A stretch of DNA of 64,000 nt from Anastrepha obliqua (taxonomy: Eukaryota; Arthropoda; Insecta; Diptera; Tephritidae): assembly GCF_027943255.1 (NCBI RefSeq), contig NC_072893.1, forward strand, positions 125,301,784 through 125,365,783. Direction: 5' to 3'. This document shows, piece by piece, positions 1-13,251 of this stretch. Each line of letters begins with the position of its first letter. Position 1 is the stretch's first letter. The translations under genes and the position numbers were made by a program. Below the pieces are notes generated by a model. The model saw only the letters and a program-made list of their open reading frames with translations, ran no database searches and was not told the origin of the DNA.

Positions 1-560
1 TGGAATTTTGCCAATGTTTGAAAAAAATATTTTTATTATTAAATATAATATTTAATCATTTTTTATGGAGCTAGTTTTATATAAAAAAATGTTGAAGCAA
101 GATTAAAGCAAGAGACTGAAATATAAGTAAGGAAGTAAATTTTATAGAAATATCTGAAATTTTGGCAATTTTCGAAAAAAATATATTATTTTTATAAAGA
201 TTAAATACAATATAAAATATATTTTTATTATTAAATATTTAATATTTTTTTATAATCAAATGAAGAAAATCAATTATTTTATCAATTTCTGTTTTTTAAA
301 CAAGATACCGTAATATGACAAAAGCGTTAAATTTTACAGAAATGTTTGAAAGTTTGTCAATTTTTGAAAAAATATTTTTATTATATATTTAATGATTTTT
401 TACAAATGAAATCCAATTTCTTAATACTATTAGGAAAGTTAATAATTTCTAATAAAGCAAATCCAAACTTTTAATAAATTGTTTTTTAACCAAGAGCCGA
501 AATATAACTCAGCAATTTTTGGAAAAAACTATTTTTATTTATCAAAACCAACTAATGCGA
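1..560. repeat. Degenerate AT-rich tandem array, cut by left window edge
   Basis: Two phrases recur together about every 150-190 bases. One resembles TTTTGGCAATTTTYGAAAAAA, near 5, 160, 352 and 500. The other resembles AAGAGACTGAAATATAA, near 108, 300 and 488. Both drift strongly between copies. No coding content is visible. The array begins before the window, so its copy number is unknown. It lies in the inferred large bi intron. Confidence 0.55.
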
Positions 561-2300
561 AATGTTTGCTTATAAAAATGAGTTTCGAAAAGTTTACTTA
601 TTTATTTTTACTTTGTTTAAATAAAAACATATTTGTTCTATAAATTTTTATTTTATTTATTTTTTATTATTATTATTATTTTATTTATATTTTTATTTTA
701 TTTTGTTCCAAATAAAAAATTTTAATTTCAAATTAAAAACAATTAGTCGGAAAATATTTCCAATTATTTTTTTACTGCCAAAAAGGCATTCAAATACTGG
801 CAAGCGTGTGCCACCCTAATTTAAAGCTAAAAATAATATAAATTATTCTAAACAATCACGCAAAATAGTAAATTGCTGAGAAAAAGTCTCGCATATTTTT
901 GAAAGTTTAATTTTTTTTTAAACTCAAACTTTTTAAAATTACTTTTACTTTTTACAATGAAGCAGCCTAAGAATTTTTCTTTTATTTAAAAGTATTTTAT
1001 AAAACAAAATCATTAACAATTTTCCTTCTCTGACCAACTGTTCAGTACACACGCAACCACCAACACGCACACCCACACGCACACAAATACTGTTTTCCAA
1101 CGCTAGAATTTAAACACCTCTCGCTAGCACTCATTTGCTCGCTGGCGCGAAATGACAACCCAAATCCGCTTGTAAAACGCAGCTCAGACGCGCCTACAAA
1201 CACAGGCATGCATATGCACATAACAACAACAAACGGCTCAACAAAGCTTACAGAATAACAATACAAACATACATATGTACTTCGCAATTCTTCATGTGTG
1301 TATGTAAATGTAAATATGTATTGCCATGTGTGCGTTTTTAAGCTTGTCTGCATGCATGTTGCACGTGCTGCATGTGGCTAATAAGTATGCTTTGCAAAGC
1401 CAACAAACTAACCAATACAAAAAGCTGCAAAAAAGAAAATATCTATATATGAACAACAAAAACATGCAACTCGAGAGCGAGCTTATGAACGACGGTGACA
1501 GTGGCGAGCATCGAGCGCCGAAGAGCGAAAGAGGTGGCTAAGCATTTGGCACGGCATTGACCGTTGCGCACTCGAGTGCTTGTTATTATTAGCATATAAC
1601 TTTTCCACAGCTGGCTATATTTCATAAATTTCCATAACATTGTAGCATACTTTAGGGATTATAAGCTCATGTGTATTATACACTGTGACCTCAAGCGTTT
1701 ATTTAAATATTTGTGATGCTGTTGTGTGCAGCGCTGAAGTACTGCAAGTGTGGCGGGCAACAACAAAAATATTTGTTGAATTTACAATAAGTAATAAATG
1801 TTTATTTATGTGCATACGCACACACACATGCCTTTATTTACTTCAAATATTTTGCCTTCGAAACCCCGTTTTGCGACACAAGCAAATTTTCCTGTGTCAA
1901 GAATTTAAATATTTCCTACCACAAATGGACCATCAAATTATTTGTAGCACGCGCACACGCACACATACATATATGGAGTGTAGAAGTGATTGAAAAATTG
2001 GCGTAAAGTATGCAAATCATTGCGTTGGCGTGCTTTTAATCGCACCAACGCCTGCAGGTAGGCAAAGCTTATAAGCGAATCGAATGTTGATTAGAGTTGA
2101 CTACTTCGAGGCGATAAGTGGGCAATTGAGTGTGTGATTCTATTAATGAAAAAAAGGCAAAAAACACGAAAAAAATTTTATTTAAAAAATTCCAAATTAG
2201 TTAAATTTCTTTGTGTCCAAAATATTTTTCACGCCTGACAAAGCTTAACTATGAAGTGTTAATGCGCTCATTAATCTGAATCCACAGGTCCTCGAAAGAA
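561..2300. other. Non-coding intronic sequence, nothing recognised
   Basis: This stretch is AT-rich with short CA/GT-rich patches, for example around 1045-1085, 1815-1830 and 1950-1975. The short open frames on both strands have no recognisable domain and look like chance. Regulatory elements cannot be called by eye here. Confidence 0.5.
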
Positions 2301-2314
2301 GTATTTGTTTTGTT

Positions 2315-2611
2315 TCAACTTAGAATGAGATTTTTTCCTTTGGAAAAGTTACTATATCTGGCGCACTCGAAGTAAGGGCCTGAAAGCGGCTTGTTGACCC
2401 ACCGGTGGACCTTATAAAGAATCATAGGGTGACGATGAGCCAAATCAGCAAATAGGCGACTCAAACGATCTTCATCTGGCTTGAATTCGCAAGCGAGATG
2501 TATTTCATAGGCACGAAAGCCAATATCCTTACGTAAAATGTTCCACCTAGTCGAAGAACAAAGAGCGACAAGTTGAGAACGATGTCGTTTCGACATTTCA
2601 ACGTCGTTCAA
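2315..2611 (-). mobile_element. Mariner-like transposase fragment (N-terminal/linker part)
   Basis: A 98-residue open frame reads WNILRKDIGFRAYEIHL, followed by EFKPDEDRLSRLFADLA and then VHRWVNKP. This is the order found in the mariner-related transposase family that has an N-terminal helix-turn-helix followed by an RKDL..YKIQL..ELKP..R..FA segment and a later GYVNKQN motif. No catalytic acidic triad or terminal inverted repeats are visible. It is a short decayed fragment inside the bi intron. Confidence 0.6.
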
Positions 2612-2819
2612 TGAAAATCACGAACAGAATTTTTTTTTTCGAAGTAAATTTTCACAATTTTGAAGGGCTGTTCTGGCGTTTAATGATTCATGATGACTTT
2701 TCAAATTGTACTGAACAGAAAGAAAAGTTTCTTATGCGGCTAGAAAAACACCCGATATATGTTTTTTTACACTTAAATTTTTTTTACTTATTTTAATAAT
2801 ACATACATACAAAGTACAT

Positions 2820-4400
2820 ACAATTTGCATTTTTCGTTTTTTTCCAAAATTTTTTATTCGAACTTTTTTTTTAATTTTTTTTTTATTTCATATTTTTAGA
2901 AAAATTTGCCGCCTTTTTTGCTGAGATCGCCTACTTTCGATACACTTGTAGTTCCTTGAAATATGATTTTTTTATATTCGAAATATTTTATTTATCATAT
3001 TACAAGGTCCCACACTTGAAGTGTAACCAATTAAAAAGGTCATACATTTAGTTTGGAAAATTGCTTTTATTCAATTGAAAGTAAAAAATATGTGAAAATA
3101 ATACAAAGCTCGATATGACCACCTTTTGCTTTGACTGTGGCCTTGAGACGGTCCAGAAACGAATCGCAAGCTGGCCAAATGTGACTTGCAGGTATTTTGG
3201 CCCACTCGCTGACAATGGCTTTTCTCAGTGTCTCGAGACTGTTGAATCTTTTAGTTCAGAGCTTGCGCTCTAAAATGGCATAAAAAGAATAATCTATCGG
3301 AATTTTTTTTTCACCGTTCGAACAATGTTCATTCGCAAAATATATTCTGAACAAATTCAAATCTTTTTGTTTTGATATTTCACTTAAGGAAGTTTTCCCC
3401 TTTTTTAATACATTTCTATAAAATCATATATTCTTTATATTTTATTTTTCATATTCAAAATTTTGTTCCCCATTTTCGAAATTCTTTTTTCCCATTTTCG
3501 AAAAAAAATTTCATTCAAAAAATATTTTCTAAGAAAACTCTGCTTTGTTGAAACTCCTTTTTGTTTTGATATTTCACTTGTTGAAGTTTACGCCTTTTTT
3601 CTATACATTTTGCGCTTACGATGTAGCTAAAGTCCCTTAAAATTTTAATTTTTGTTGTAAAATTTTGAAGAAAATATAATTATGGTTATTGAAATTTGGT
3701 TGGTACTCTTTAAATATCTAGTTTTTATGTTCCAAATATTTTATTTTTCATATTAAATTTTTTTCCATTTTCGAATTTTTTTTCCATTTTCAAAAATTTT
3801 TTTCATTCGCAAAATATTTTCACTTTCCGTTGCAAATACTTTTTTTGTGATATTTAACTTATTGAACTTTTCCTCTTTTTCTATACATTTCTCGCTTATG
3901 ATGTCCCTTACAATATCAATTTTTGTTTTAAAATTTGTAAGAAAACTCAAAATTATGAAGAAAATATAAAATTCCCAATATTTTATTTTTAATATTCACA
4001 CATTTTTATTTCCTAAGAAAATTTCTCTTTTTTTGCAAATATTTTTTGTTTTGATATTCAACTTGTAGACGTTTTCCCCATTTTCTACACATTTCCCGCT
4101 TATGATACATCAAAATTTTTTGCTTTATATTTTTAAGAAAATATAAATGTGGTGGCTGAAATCTCTTGCTTATGGTATACTTGTAGACTATTTAAGTATG
4201 TGTATATTATTATATTCAACGAATTTTTTTTATTTTATTTTTTTTTGCAGAACTTTTTTTTCATAAATTTTTTTATCATTTTCAAAATATCTTTCCGGAG
4301 GATTTAACTTTCATTCCTAAATAATTTCGTTTGTTGAAAATTTAACTTTCGTTGCCTACATTTTTTCGTTTTTTGTTTTTTCGAAAAATTTCTTGCTTTC
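2820..4400. repeat. Degenerate AT-rich tandem array with ~200-280-base spacing
   Basis: A phrase resembling TTTTTGTTTTGATATTTCAC, then TTGAAGTTTTCCCC and CTATACATTTCTCGCTTATGATG, recurs near 3364, 3558, 3841 and 4041. Related TTCGAAATTTTTTTCCCATTTTC stretches lie between copies. The units share order but are strongly diverged. A Tc1-like fragment at 3004-3300 sits inside the array. No reading frame of interest is present. Confidence 0.55.
3004..3300 (-). mobile_element. Tc1-like transposon 3'-end fragment
   Basis: Read on the minus strand the frame gives LETLRKAIVSEWAKIP, ASHIWPACDSFLDRLKA and a KGGHIE ending. This is the C-terminal tail typical of Tc1-family transposases just after the DDE domain. 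The fragment starts near a sequence CAAGGTCCCACACTTGAAGTG that could be the remains of a terminal inverted repeat. The upstream catalytic part is missing. It interrupts the AT-rich array around it. Confidence 0.6.
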
Positions 4401-5499
4401 ATTATTCATGCCCGCTCTCATTTCTTTCGTTTTCATCTTCCGCTCAATCGAATAAGTACCGAAAAATTAATTCACGACACGTTAGCGCAATTTTCACACA
4501 ACACACACTGCCCAAACACACATGTAACTAATTCTTCAATTATCCTTTAACTTGTGTGCCTCAAATTACGTGCCTTAGAAAAATAATCAACCGAAAACAG
4601 CACCCAGTAATGCTATCAAAAACAGCGTAATAAGCCAATTTTCTATTAGCCACAACAGTTTTTTTTGTTTGTGCGCACATTTTGCCTGCCTTTACTTCGC
4701 TTCCTATTAGGCTGCATCTCAAAAAAAGGCGTTGCATGCCACACTTCACACGACACGGCTTTTGTTGCTGCGGCCTCAATTGCTAACTTGCCGCTTCACT
4801 TTGTTTCAATTTATTTATACAAACACTTTCTGCTGCCGCCGCTGCTGCTGTTCACACACATCAAAGGCATTGTAATTTTATTTGGTGCAATTTTCTTGCC
4901 TTGCCTAGCTTGGCTTTATTGAGCGCATAGCGCTTTTCGTTGGCCTTAACGCAATTTTATTTTTAAATTTGGCACGTTAGCGAAATTGCGAAATTTTGTG
5001 CGATAATTTGAGAGTAAACGTCACTCATGTTCGTCAAAAAAAAGATAAAAAAAAATAAAAAAAATATATAAAATTCAGAAGGCATCAGAAAAATGTATCG
5101 CTTGGCATACTTTTAGGCGTTTCATCGTTTTTCGGCTTAGCAATGTTGATAGGCACAGCGTATAACTAAGTGCGTCAGCTTAGGAAGTTCTACTGATTGC
5201 GTATGTGTATGTGTACCTTTTATGTTTGCTAAACGCATTGTAATTTATGGGGAGGATATTTGGATGCGTGCGGGTGTGGAGAAAAAATGTGTCAGCGTTG
5301 ACTTAGGTCAGGTTGTTGTGGCTGAAAAATTGGACAAAATATATGGTCAGCCCTATATTTAGCTTTTAAAGGGAGGAAAGGAATTTTTGGCCCTCGCCGT
5401 CTAACTGCTGCAGTCAGTACACCAATTTAATTGCAATACTAAATATTTTCTAGAGCGAATTAGCTTGCTGTAGCTTCCCCACTTGTAAAGATAGCTTTC
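4401..5499. other. Non-coding intronic sequence, nothing recognised
   Basis: This is AT-rich with T-runs and no convincing gene. Opposite-strand open frames near 4560-4920 overlap each other and lack any family motif. Confidence 0.45.
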
Positions 5500-5950
5500 C
5501 CAGTTTATAGTGGAATAAGTCTTAGGTAACCGGCGGAGTGGGCTTTTGTATCACTCTTCAAGGTCTTAATCTTTTTATTCCAGACTCCAAGTTCAAATGG
5601 GCCACGTTCATTGCTTGATAACTCGATTTTGGTCGAATTTAACAAAGCGCGCCACTCATTCCTTTCTCGAGCTAACCAGCGCCAATTGCTTCTCCACTTG
5701 ATATTTCCAACGCACAAGAGACCTTCCCCTGCCAACACCAGCTAGTACCGCATCGAATACTTTCAGAGCCGACGCGTTTTTATCCATTCGGCGGACATGA
5801 CCCAGCCAACGTAGCTACTGGATGTTTATTCGCTGCACTCTGTCTATGTCGTCGTCCATCGCCTGCGATACTCGCCATCGCCAACGTGCAAAGGTTCAAA
5901 AATCCCCTGCAGAACCTTTCTTTCAAGAATCTTGCTATGAAAAATCTTTC
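5500..5950 (-). mobile_element. RTE-like LINE 3'-end fragment
   Basis: Translated on the minus strand, with frameshifts, this reads LRWLGHVRRMDKNASALKVFDA, then VRWKYQVEKQLA and ARFVKFDQNRV. That is the C-terminal tail of RTE-like non-LTR elements (RLRWLGHVVRM...KVFDA...RW.DQVE). The fragment at 43985-44335 encodes the same motifs on the opposite strand, so the two are dispersed copies of one family. There are no catalytic reverse transcriptase motifs here. The copy is 5' truncated, as is usual for LINEs. Confidence 0.65.
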
Positions 5951-8394
5951 TATCAAACAGCTGCTTTTAAAAAAAGACCAATTGGTCGCCACAGAAGGTC
6001 ATTGAGATATTTACCGCAAGGTTAACTATCAAAATACTTTTACAATGGGGAAGAGTGACATCTTTGAACTGTTGGTGCTAACTTAGTTGAGTGGTTTTGA
6101 CGGAATCCTTGCAGATGAACTCATTTAGGGCTAATCATAAAAGCAACAATCGCAAAGAGAAGACACAGACATTCCTCATTTCAGCAATTTCCTTACCCAC
6201 TCGGTTGCTATTAGCCTGTTGTTTTTTTTACAATAAAAAATATCAGAAACATCATTAAAGACACCATCGCAACATTGGAACGCGGGGCATGCTCTCACTA
6301 ACACTATGTATAACATTCCTCCTCCACGGTTTATTTTCCTTCCGGGACCGATTTAAATATTTTTATATATATTTCATCAAGGGGGAGCCGTGTTTATGTC
6401 TATTGGCAGTACCACGTACCTGCATCCAGGACCCTCTCTTGTGAACATATGGAGATTTTACGCCAGCGATAGCATCCACTTCTCCCACTGGTTTTATAAG
6501 TGGTTTTGGAGTAAATGGAACATCGGAAAATTTTCGATAGCGCAGTATTTATGAACTATCGCCTAATCTTCTGTCTGATGTCATTCTAAGTGACTGACTC
6601 AAATGTCTGATTTTGTCGTCGTCCTGTCCAGAAACACTTCATCTCCATGTCATACTTGTAACTGTAGCTGTTGCTGCTGGGCCGTCCGCTGCCACTCAAT
6701 GAATTGAAATCGTAGCATTATTTTACCATTTTCCAGGAAACGCACGATCCGCCTCCCACTTCGCACTGGATGAGCACATGTACCGTATGAGGTTGATAGG
6801 ACAAGATGAGCGTCCCAAAACTCTTTGATTACTATAAGCCTTTATGGAAATAAAGCGCCAATTCGTAAGATCTTCAAAGTCGCAGCTTTGAATCAGTAAT
6901 GGCTATAGCACTTCACTGCTTCTTGGTTTCTAAATTTTAAGTAGATAGTAGTAGTACAGTTAAGTAGTACAGTTAGGTAGTACTACATTCTCCGCGTACC
7001 TATAAAAGCACTGCCACTCAACAACTGGCGAGACCAAAGAATTAAGGGTCATAACTATTGATGGGGCACAAATTTTCCTTCTTTCAATCATCTTCTATAT
7101 ATCTTTAATTAAGGCTGAGAACTTCACTCAACTGATAATCGTAATCCATTTTCATTTCGAGGCTCTTGCTTGCCATTATGTACACTTTTTTCTTCTCAAG
7201 TTATTTACAATTTGCATAAAATTGTTTGCTCTCACCTCCTATCATTTACTTTTAACGCCTCTGCTCTGGCCTACAGCTCACTTTTGTGCATTTAATAAAA
7301 TACATAGCAAACTTTTAGCTTACACCCGCTTTTGCTCTGCGGTCTGCCCAACTAATTTAATATTAAATCAATTTAAAGCCCATCAGTTACCTACCAACCA
7401 CCCACCATCCGAAATTCGCGCTGCTTGTGCCTTTAACGCCAACGCCACTCGTGCATCCACCGAGCCATTTGATAGTTGGTACGTACATCCTGTACGTGCG
7501 ACCCATATTAACCTCAACATGTCTGTTAGTTGTGTGGCATTACGTTTTTATTTTCTATTTTCAACATTATTTATTTGTTATGCAGACATGTGATTACCAC
7601 ACATTATCCAGTAGCTGTGCTATAATTTACGAATTATCCAATGCGAAACAGAAAAAAAAAATCTAAAAAAATTGCCCTTCTTCCTGCCTTCACGGGTCCT
7701 TGTCTATTTATTAGACATATTCATTGTGGTTTTCAAAGCAAGCGTTCGATGTGGGCGGCTTCTTTACACTTTTTATTATGTGTTACTTTTAGAGCGCGCG
7801 AGAAGGAGGGATGGTGAAGGCGAAGTTACGGAGCGTCTTAAGCTCTTTAAGCTAATAACGGTTGGCAATCATTACTTGCGCGGGTTTCGTTGTGTTAGCG
7901 TGCGTTTTGCTGCAAGCGGTCTGAAAAGATTATTCACATCGCGGGCAGCTTGCAATATTGAGCTTAAGTTGTGCAAATTTTTCAAAGTAAAACAAAGTCG
8001 ATGAAGGAATAAAAGCAGTATTGAAATTACGTAGTGAGGAATGGATGGCTAAACTGCTGTCTAAATACTTTTATGGCATCGAATTTTCGTAGTCAAGCAA
8101 TTTAATTGAATTGAAAAATATTTTCAATTCCAGTCCATTAAAAATCTTCAAGAAGATTCAAGGGTAGAAAGAGCATTTTTCACATGCCAGTATTTCAGAC
8201 TTGAATTAATGGATCAACAAACTAGAATAGCGTTGGACGAAGTGTATGAGTCTAAAAAGAGGCTATGTCGAACAATTAAGTAGGTTTTATTTTTGAACGA
8301 ACTTTTCAACCGAACCTTACATTAAGATGCCTCACCAAAAAAGGTGCGGCTTTTTTACTGGAATTATAGAATTTATTTTATTGAAGACTTCCAC
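5951..8394. other. Non-coding intronic sequence, nothing recognised
   Basis: A longer open frame at 7222-7593 and one at 7672-8004 have no domain and no codon pattern suggesting a gene. Around 8130-8290 a short segment reads QYFRLELMDQQTRIALDEVYESK in one frame. It could be transposon-derived, but I do not recognise it. Confidence 0.4.
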
Positions 8395-9010
8395 CAAATA
8401 TTTCAGATTTACATGAGCTGACCCGATTTGAAAATACCTCCAAAAATCGATTTTTTATAAATAAAATTAGCTTTAAAAATCGTTTTTTTTTATATAAAAT
8501 AGTAATTTTAAAAATATTTTTTTCACAATATTTCAGAAAAATATTAAAATTTACATAAGCTGTACTGATTTGAAAACACATCAAAAAATTAATTTTTTAT
8601 AAATAAAATTAGCTATAAAAATTGTTTTATTATATAATAGAAACAAGTAATTTTAAAAAATATTTTTTTCAAAATATTTCAGAAAAATATTAAAATTTAC
8701 ATGAGCTTAACTGATTTGAAAACACCTCTAAAAATCAATTTTTTATAAATAAAATAAGTTTAAAAATCGTTTTTTTATACAAAAAAGTAATTTTTAAAAA
8801 TATTTTTTTCACAATATTTCAAAAAAATATTAAAATTTACATAAGCTGAACTGATTTGAAAACACCTCCTAAAATCGATTTTTTATAAATAAAATTAGTT
8901 TTTTAAAAATATTTTTTATTTTTATATTTTATATTTTTTCTAACATATTAAGATTTACGAGACCTGAACCGATTTGAAAATACCTCTAAAAAAACTAGTT
9001 TTCAAAAATA
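8395..9010. repeat. AT-rich minisatellite, about five units of ~120-146 bases
   Basis: Units begin near 8401, 8531, 8677, 8817 and 8936. Each carries TTTCAG or TTTC, then ATTAAAATTTACATRAGCTG, then GATTTGAAAACACCTC, then a TTTTTTATAAATAAAATTAG stretch. The middle copies are the most alike and the outer ones are diverged. No coding capacity is evident. The array is strictly head-to-tail on one strand. Confidence 0.8.
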
Positions 9011-12000
9011 ATTTTTTTAACAATTTACTTCACATGAGTCCTTTAAGTTTAAAAGGCCTACATAGAAATGTTTAAAAAATTTATCAACGGAATCAAATAA
9101 CGAATGTTTTGGATGTGCTTTCAAATGGATCCGCCTCACGTAATTCTTAATATTATATTTATGTTTCCTATTTTTGACGAAAGTCTGAAAATATAAAAAA
9201 AAATATGATTGCAGTAGAAACACAATGCCGATTTTTTCTCATCTAGAGAGTACACCCTAATTTACATATAGGCTGTCATAGATTTATATTAACTTAACGA
9301 AGCCTGCATCGTAAGAAACATTTTGAAGTTCTCTTAAAAAACTATCCTGATTTACTAAAGAGAAATGAATAATGTAGCTCTCCAGCAACTCGGCTCCAGT
9401 ATCGCAAGTTCGTCGTTTTCCTGTATTCTGTAAAAAGAAGGTTTCCTTTTCTCGCCGAATGTTATTATTCCTTTCTTTTTGATAGCAAAAACTTAATGCA
9501 AATATTTAAGCACATGTGTCTGTCTGAAAAATTCACACACCAACTCAAAGATCTACCCTTTTTTGTGTCACTTTTAAATTACGATTTTCCTGTTTTCCTT
9601 GCTTTTGTTTACCCGCCACACCCTTTTATTTACCATAAATATTCACTGCGCTTGCAACATTTCATTTACTGCTGCCTTCTTTGTTTTTTGGGAGTTTGCG
9701 AAAAACGTTTTGTCGCCCAGCATGCCACATCATTTGCGCCAAAACTTTATTGTTTTCGTTTTTGTTTTTTTTTTTTGTTTTGTGTTTTTGTGCAAGTCAG
9801 CATATTTTCATGCTGCCAAATGTTTTTTGTTTCTGCTATTTCCACCACACTCTCCCTCCCTCCGCTCTCCCCAACCCAAGCCTTTTGTTGCTTTCAATCA
9901 TGCCGCCGCTTAACACAGCAGCGTAATGGCCTGCGGGCGTTGGCTGAAATGCATTTTTATCGCACAGTGGCTTTTCATTTGTCCGCAATCAGCTGCTGCC
10001 ACTGATTTTTTCCTTGCGCTTTTCCTTGTGCGACTTTATAGTTGACTTTCTTTGTATTTTTCTGGCTGTGCTGCCGCATTTGTCGTCTGACAATCGCACA
10101 CATGCACCGTTACACCGGTGGTGTAGTTGTAAGTGGCATTTTGCAGCTTTCCATGTGGCGAGCGGAAATTTTAAACGTCACCAATTAGCGTATCCTTAAT
10201 TGAGTTGAAGGCGCCTCTTTGTTTCCAAGCCGAGGTTTTTCATTACTGCTCTTCTTTTTAATTCACTTTTTATGCTTTTATTTTAATTTTTGTTAAATAA
10301 TGCAACTCATTTTTATAGCATATCTTTCCTTTGTACAAAATAATTCACTTTGCTCCTTTGCTGTCACTTCTCATTTGGTTGAAATCACTTTCCTGCAATG
10401 AGGTTTTTTCGTTTGTTTTTAATACTTGGAATTTTAATAGGGGACATCCTTTCTGGTAACATCTGCTACTCTGGAATCTCTCTCGACCAACGGAAACACA
10501 CATTTTTGCACACTAGGGATGCATATTTTTTCGATGCTTAAGGTCCTGGATTTGGTATTTCTTTATTACAATGGCGAGATTAGTCAGGTGATCTAGATAA
10601 TCATAATTTTGCAGCAACTTAATTCCAAATATTGGTTCAATATCGATTGAGAAGCCTCCACCAATTAATAAATAGTAAATAATATATATGTAAATGGGGT
10701 TATAAAAAGAAGTAAATTTTTCTGTATTTAAAGAGAAAATTATTTCGTTACTAAGAAAAGAAAACACAATAATTAGATTTATGTGCATTTAATAATACTT
10801 TAGCGCGCACATATCTGACCAAATAATTTAAAATATGTCGAAAAAAGATCGATCCAAAAAAACTGAGGAATTGAACTGAATAATTTTACATATTTTTTTA
10901 TTTTTTATATATTTTATTATATGATAGGAAGTGGAGTAAGCAGAAAGTAGTATATTTTCATATGTATTCTCTATTTATATTTCTCATATTTAAATTCATT
11001 TCAAAAACCGAGCAGGTCAGTTCAAGTTTTTACAACAGAGCCTTTCATATTAAAAATTTAACAAAAACGTTCAGCATTCCACATTTGCAAAAAAGTTAAA
11101 GACAATTTTCTCCCTCCATTTTATATGCTTCGTAAAAAATTACAAATCCCGAAATTTTCGGGACTAAAAATTTATACTCATGTATTTTTCTGTCACTCCT
11201 GCTGGCGGTATGTGGGCACATTCTTGTGGTTGCTGTTTCACAGGGTTCTGTGTTTCGTAGGCCTTTGAAGTAGGTAGCTGATTGGGCTATCGCGCCCGAT
11301 CGTGGTGAGAGGACTGCCAGCGTTCCAGGTTTCTCGGTCTGACCCAAAGAAACTTAACGCATATTGTCTGCCTGTATTACACACACTGAAGCACTCGCTT
11401 GCGGGGCTTTAACTACATTAAATAAGTAACTGGACAATGTGTGTGCCCAACTCATGTTCTCAGGATCATCATAAGCAGCGACAAAAAAACTGCTTTTTTT
11501 CCATCGAAAGCTTCACCTCCTCAGGGTGGAACTTTAACCCGAACTCAATCTCCTCCGTATTTTTTCGGGAGACGACTGTGGTCCACTTTACTTGCCTGTG
11601 ATTACTTAGCTTTGCCTGTGTTGCTTGACTAATATGGCTTGAACTTTTCGGAAAGGCCGACTAACAGTGACATGCGATCAAAAGGAATACGTCAGTTCAT
11701 CAAGCGGACAGCGATGCCTTGCTGCTTCTGAATGCTTACAAATTAGAGCTTGCTTCTAGCAGCACTAGGGCATATTTTCTTATGGTTTCGTCATACATCT
11801 TGAGGTCGAGTCACAATTACCTTGAATAATGAAATATATAAAGTAGCGCAAAATTAATCATTCAATATGTTTTTTTTAATAACTTTTTTTAAGTTTTTGA
11901 ATGACTTTTTTACTAGTAAAAAAATGATTTTCAGTGATGAAAATCCTGATTTAGACCTTAGCGCGCTTCATTGCTTATTTGTTTGTATGCTGGCGCTGTC

Positions 12001-12388
12001 CAGTCCATAAATGTCAAATATGATTGAAGTACAACACCATTTGCAAACATTATAAGTCTTTCGATAGTATTAATTGTGTGCCACCTTGTATTTCATACAA
12101 AAACTACCGAGAAACGATCACTTGCATAAAAAGTTCGCTCAAGTGGGTTCCAAAATTCATAAAACAAATCAAGTGGTAAATAAAGAATAAATGAAGCGCA
12201 ATAGCTGGTCGCTATGTGGCGTTTGAGAGAGCCAATTTATCGCAAAAAACAAGATTCACCAAAACGCATTATCCGCCATACAAAACTATCACGAGGCCTA
12301 CTGTGCAGATTACACGTACCCGGTACTTTTAAGACAAACTGTATTTACCAATTTTTTTAAGGGATTTTCATGATGCGATTTCATAATA
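9011..12388. other. Non-coding intronic sequence, nothing recognised
   Basis: The stretch includes pyrimidine-rich sequence at 9550-9910 that generates three overlapping open frames, a pattern expected from T/C-rich non-coding DNA. The segment 11100-11830 is less AT-rich and may be an old transposon, but no motif is identifiable. Confidence 0.4.
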
Positions 12389-13251
12389 AAAGGTGATCAG
12401 ATTAGAGGTACTTTTTTCAATAGGTTTTTTTTTTGACGATCACGCGTGACTACTGTCATACGAAACACGTAATTTTTTCAGTAATTACTGACATTTCATC
12501 ACAGAAAGACTTACGCCTTAACAACGTTCACAAATTGTATTACGCGACTCGAGACCCTGTGGAAAGTGTTCATCGCAGCTTAATGGTTACGTTAATAATT
12601 AAAATTGCCGTATTTGGGCGGAAGAGCAACCTGAAGCCATTCAAAAACAGCCATTGTATATATGGAAAGCCACCGTTTGTTGCAGCCTATAGGCTGGAGG
12701 AATCATCGACCCATATTTCTTCAAGAACGAGACTAGCACCAATATAACAGAGAATGGCTAACGAAATCGCGCCATGATAAACGACTTTCTGATGCCGAAA
12801 ATTCAAGCACGTAATCTCCACAGCATCTGGTTCTCCCCAGATCGCGCTACTTGCCACACAGCCCATTAGGCAATGGATTTACTGCGTCGTTGTTATGTCT
12901 CGTCTCGGCCCAATGAAGCGGCCACCAAGATGGTGTGATATCATACCTTCAGACTTTTATTTGTGGCGGTATGTGAAGTTTAAATGATTTGTGGATAAAT
13001 CAGCTTCGATTGAGGCATTGGCAGCCAACATTACTAAAGTTATTCACGCAGTTATTCATTTGGCGGAAGTTCTCCAGCGAGTCTTTCAAAACTGGTGTTT
13101 ACGCATGCCGAATTACGGCGATAGGGCTTATCTTTAAAATATAAATGTAATGAATGGGTCTACGCAAAAATAGTAAAGATTGCCCAATCAATTTGAATTT
13201 TCGTTATTTTATTTCAATTTAAAATACGATACCTCTAAATTGATCACCCTT
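12389..13251 (+). mobile_element. Mariner-like element with paired inverted ends, inactive
   Basis: The left end AAAGGTGATCAGATTAGAGG and the inverted right end AAGGGTGATCAATTTAGAGG match with few differences. Each end is flanked by TA (12387-12388 and 13252-13253), the mariner/Tc1 target. Inside, frames read PDRATCHTAH and AMDLLRR, and then CDIIPSDFYLWRYVK, which corresponds to the CDLTPLDFFLWGYVK motif around the last catalytic acid in this transposase lineage. Many stops and frameshifts interrupt it. At 863 bases it is shorter than a full element (about 1.2-1.3 kb), so it also carries deletions. Confidence 0.8.

Noticed and set aside
8395..9010. CRISPR-like array
   Set aside because: Units are long, diverged and without unique spacers; the DNA is eukaryotic.
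9496..10005. 169-codon plus-strand open frame
   Set aside because: Lies in T/C-rich DNA with two further overlapping frames in the same direction and no domain; low-complexity composition explains it.
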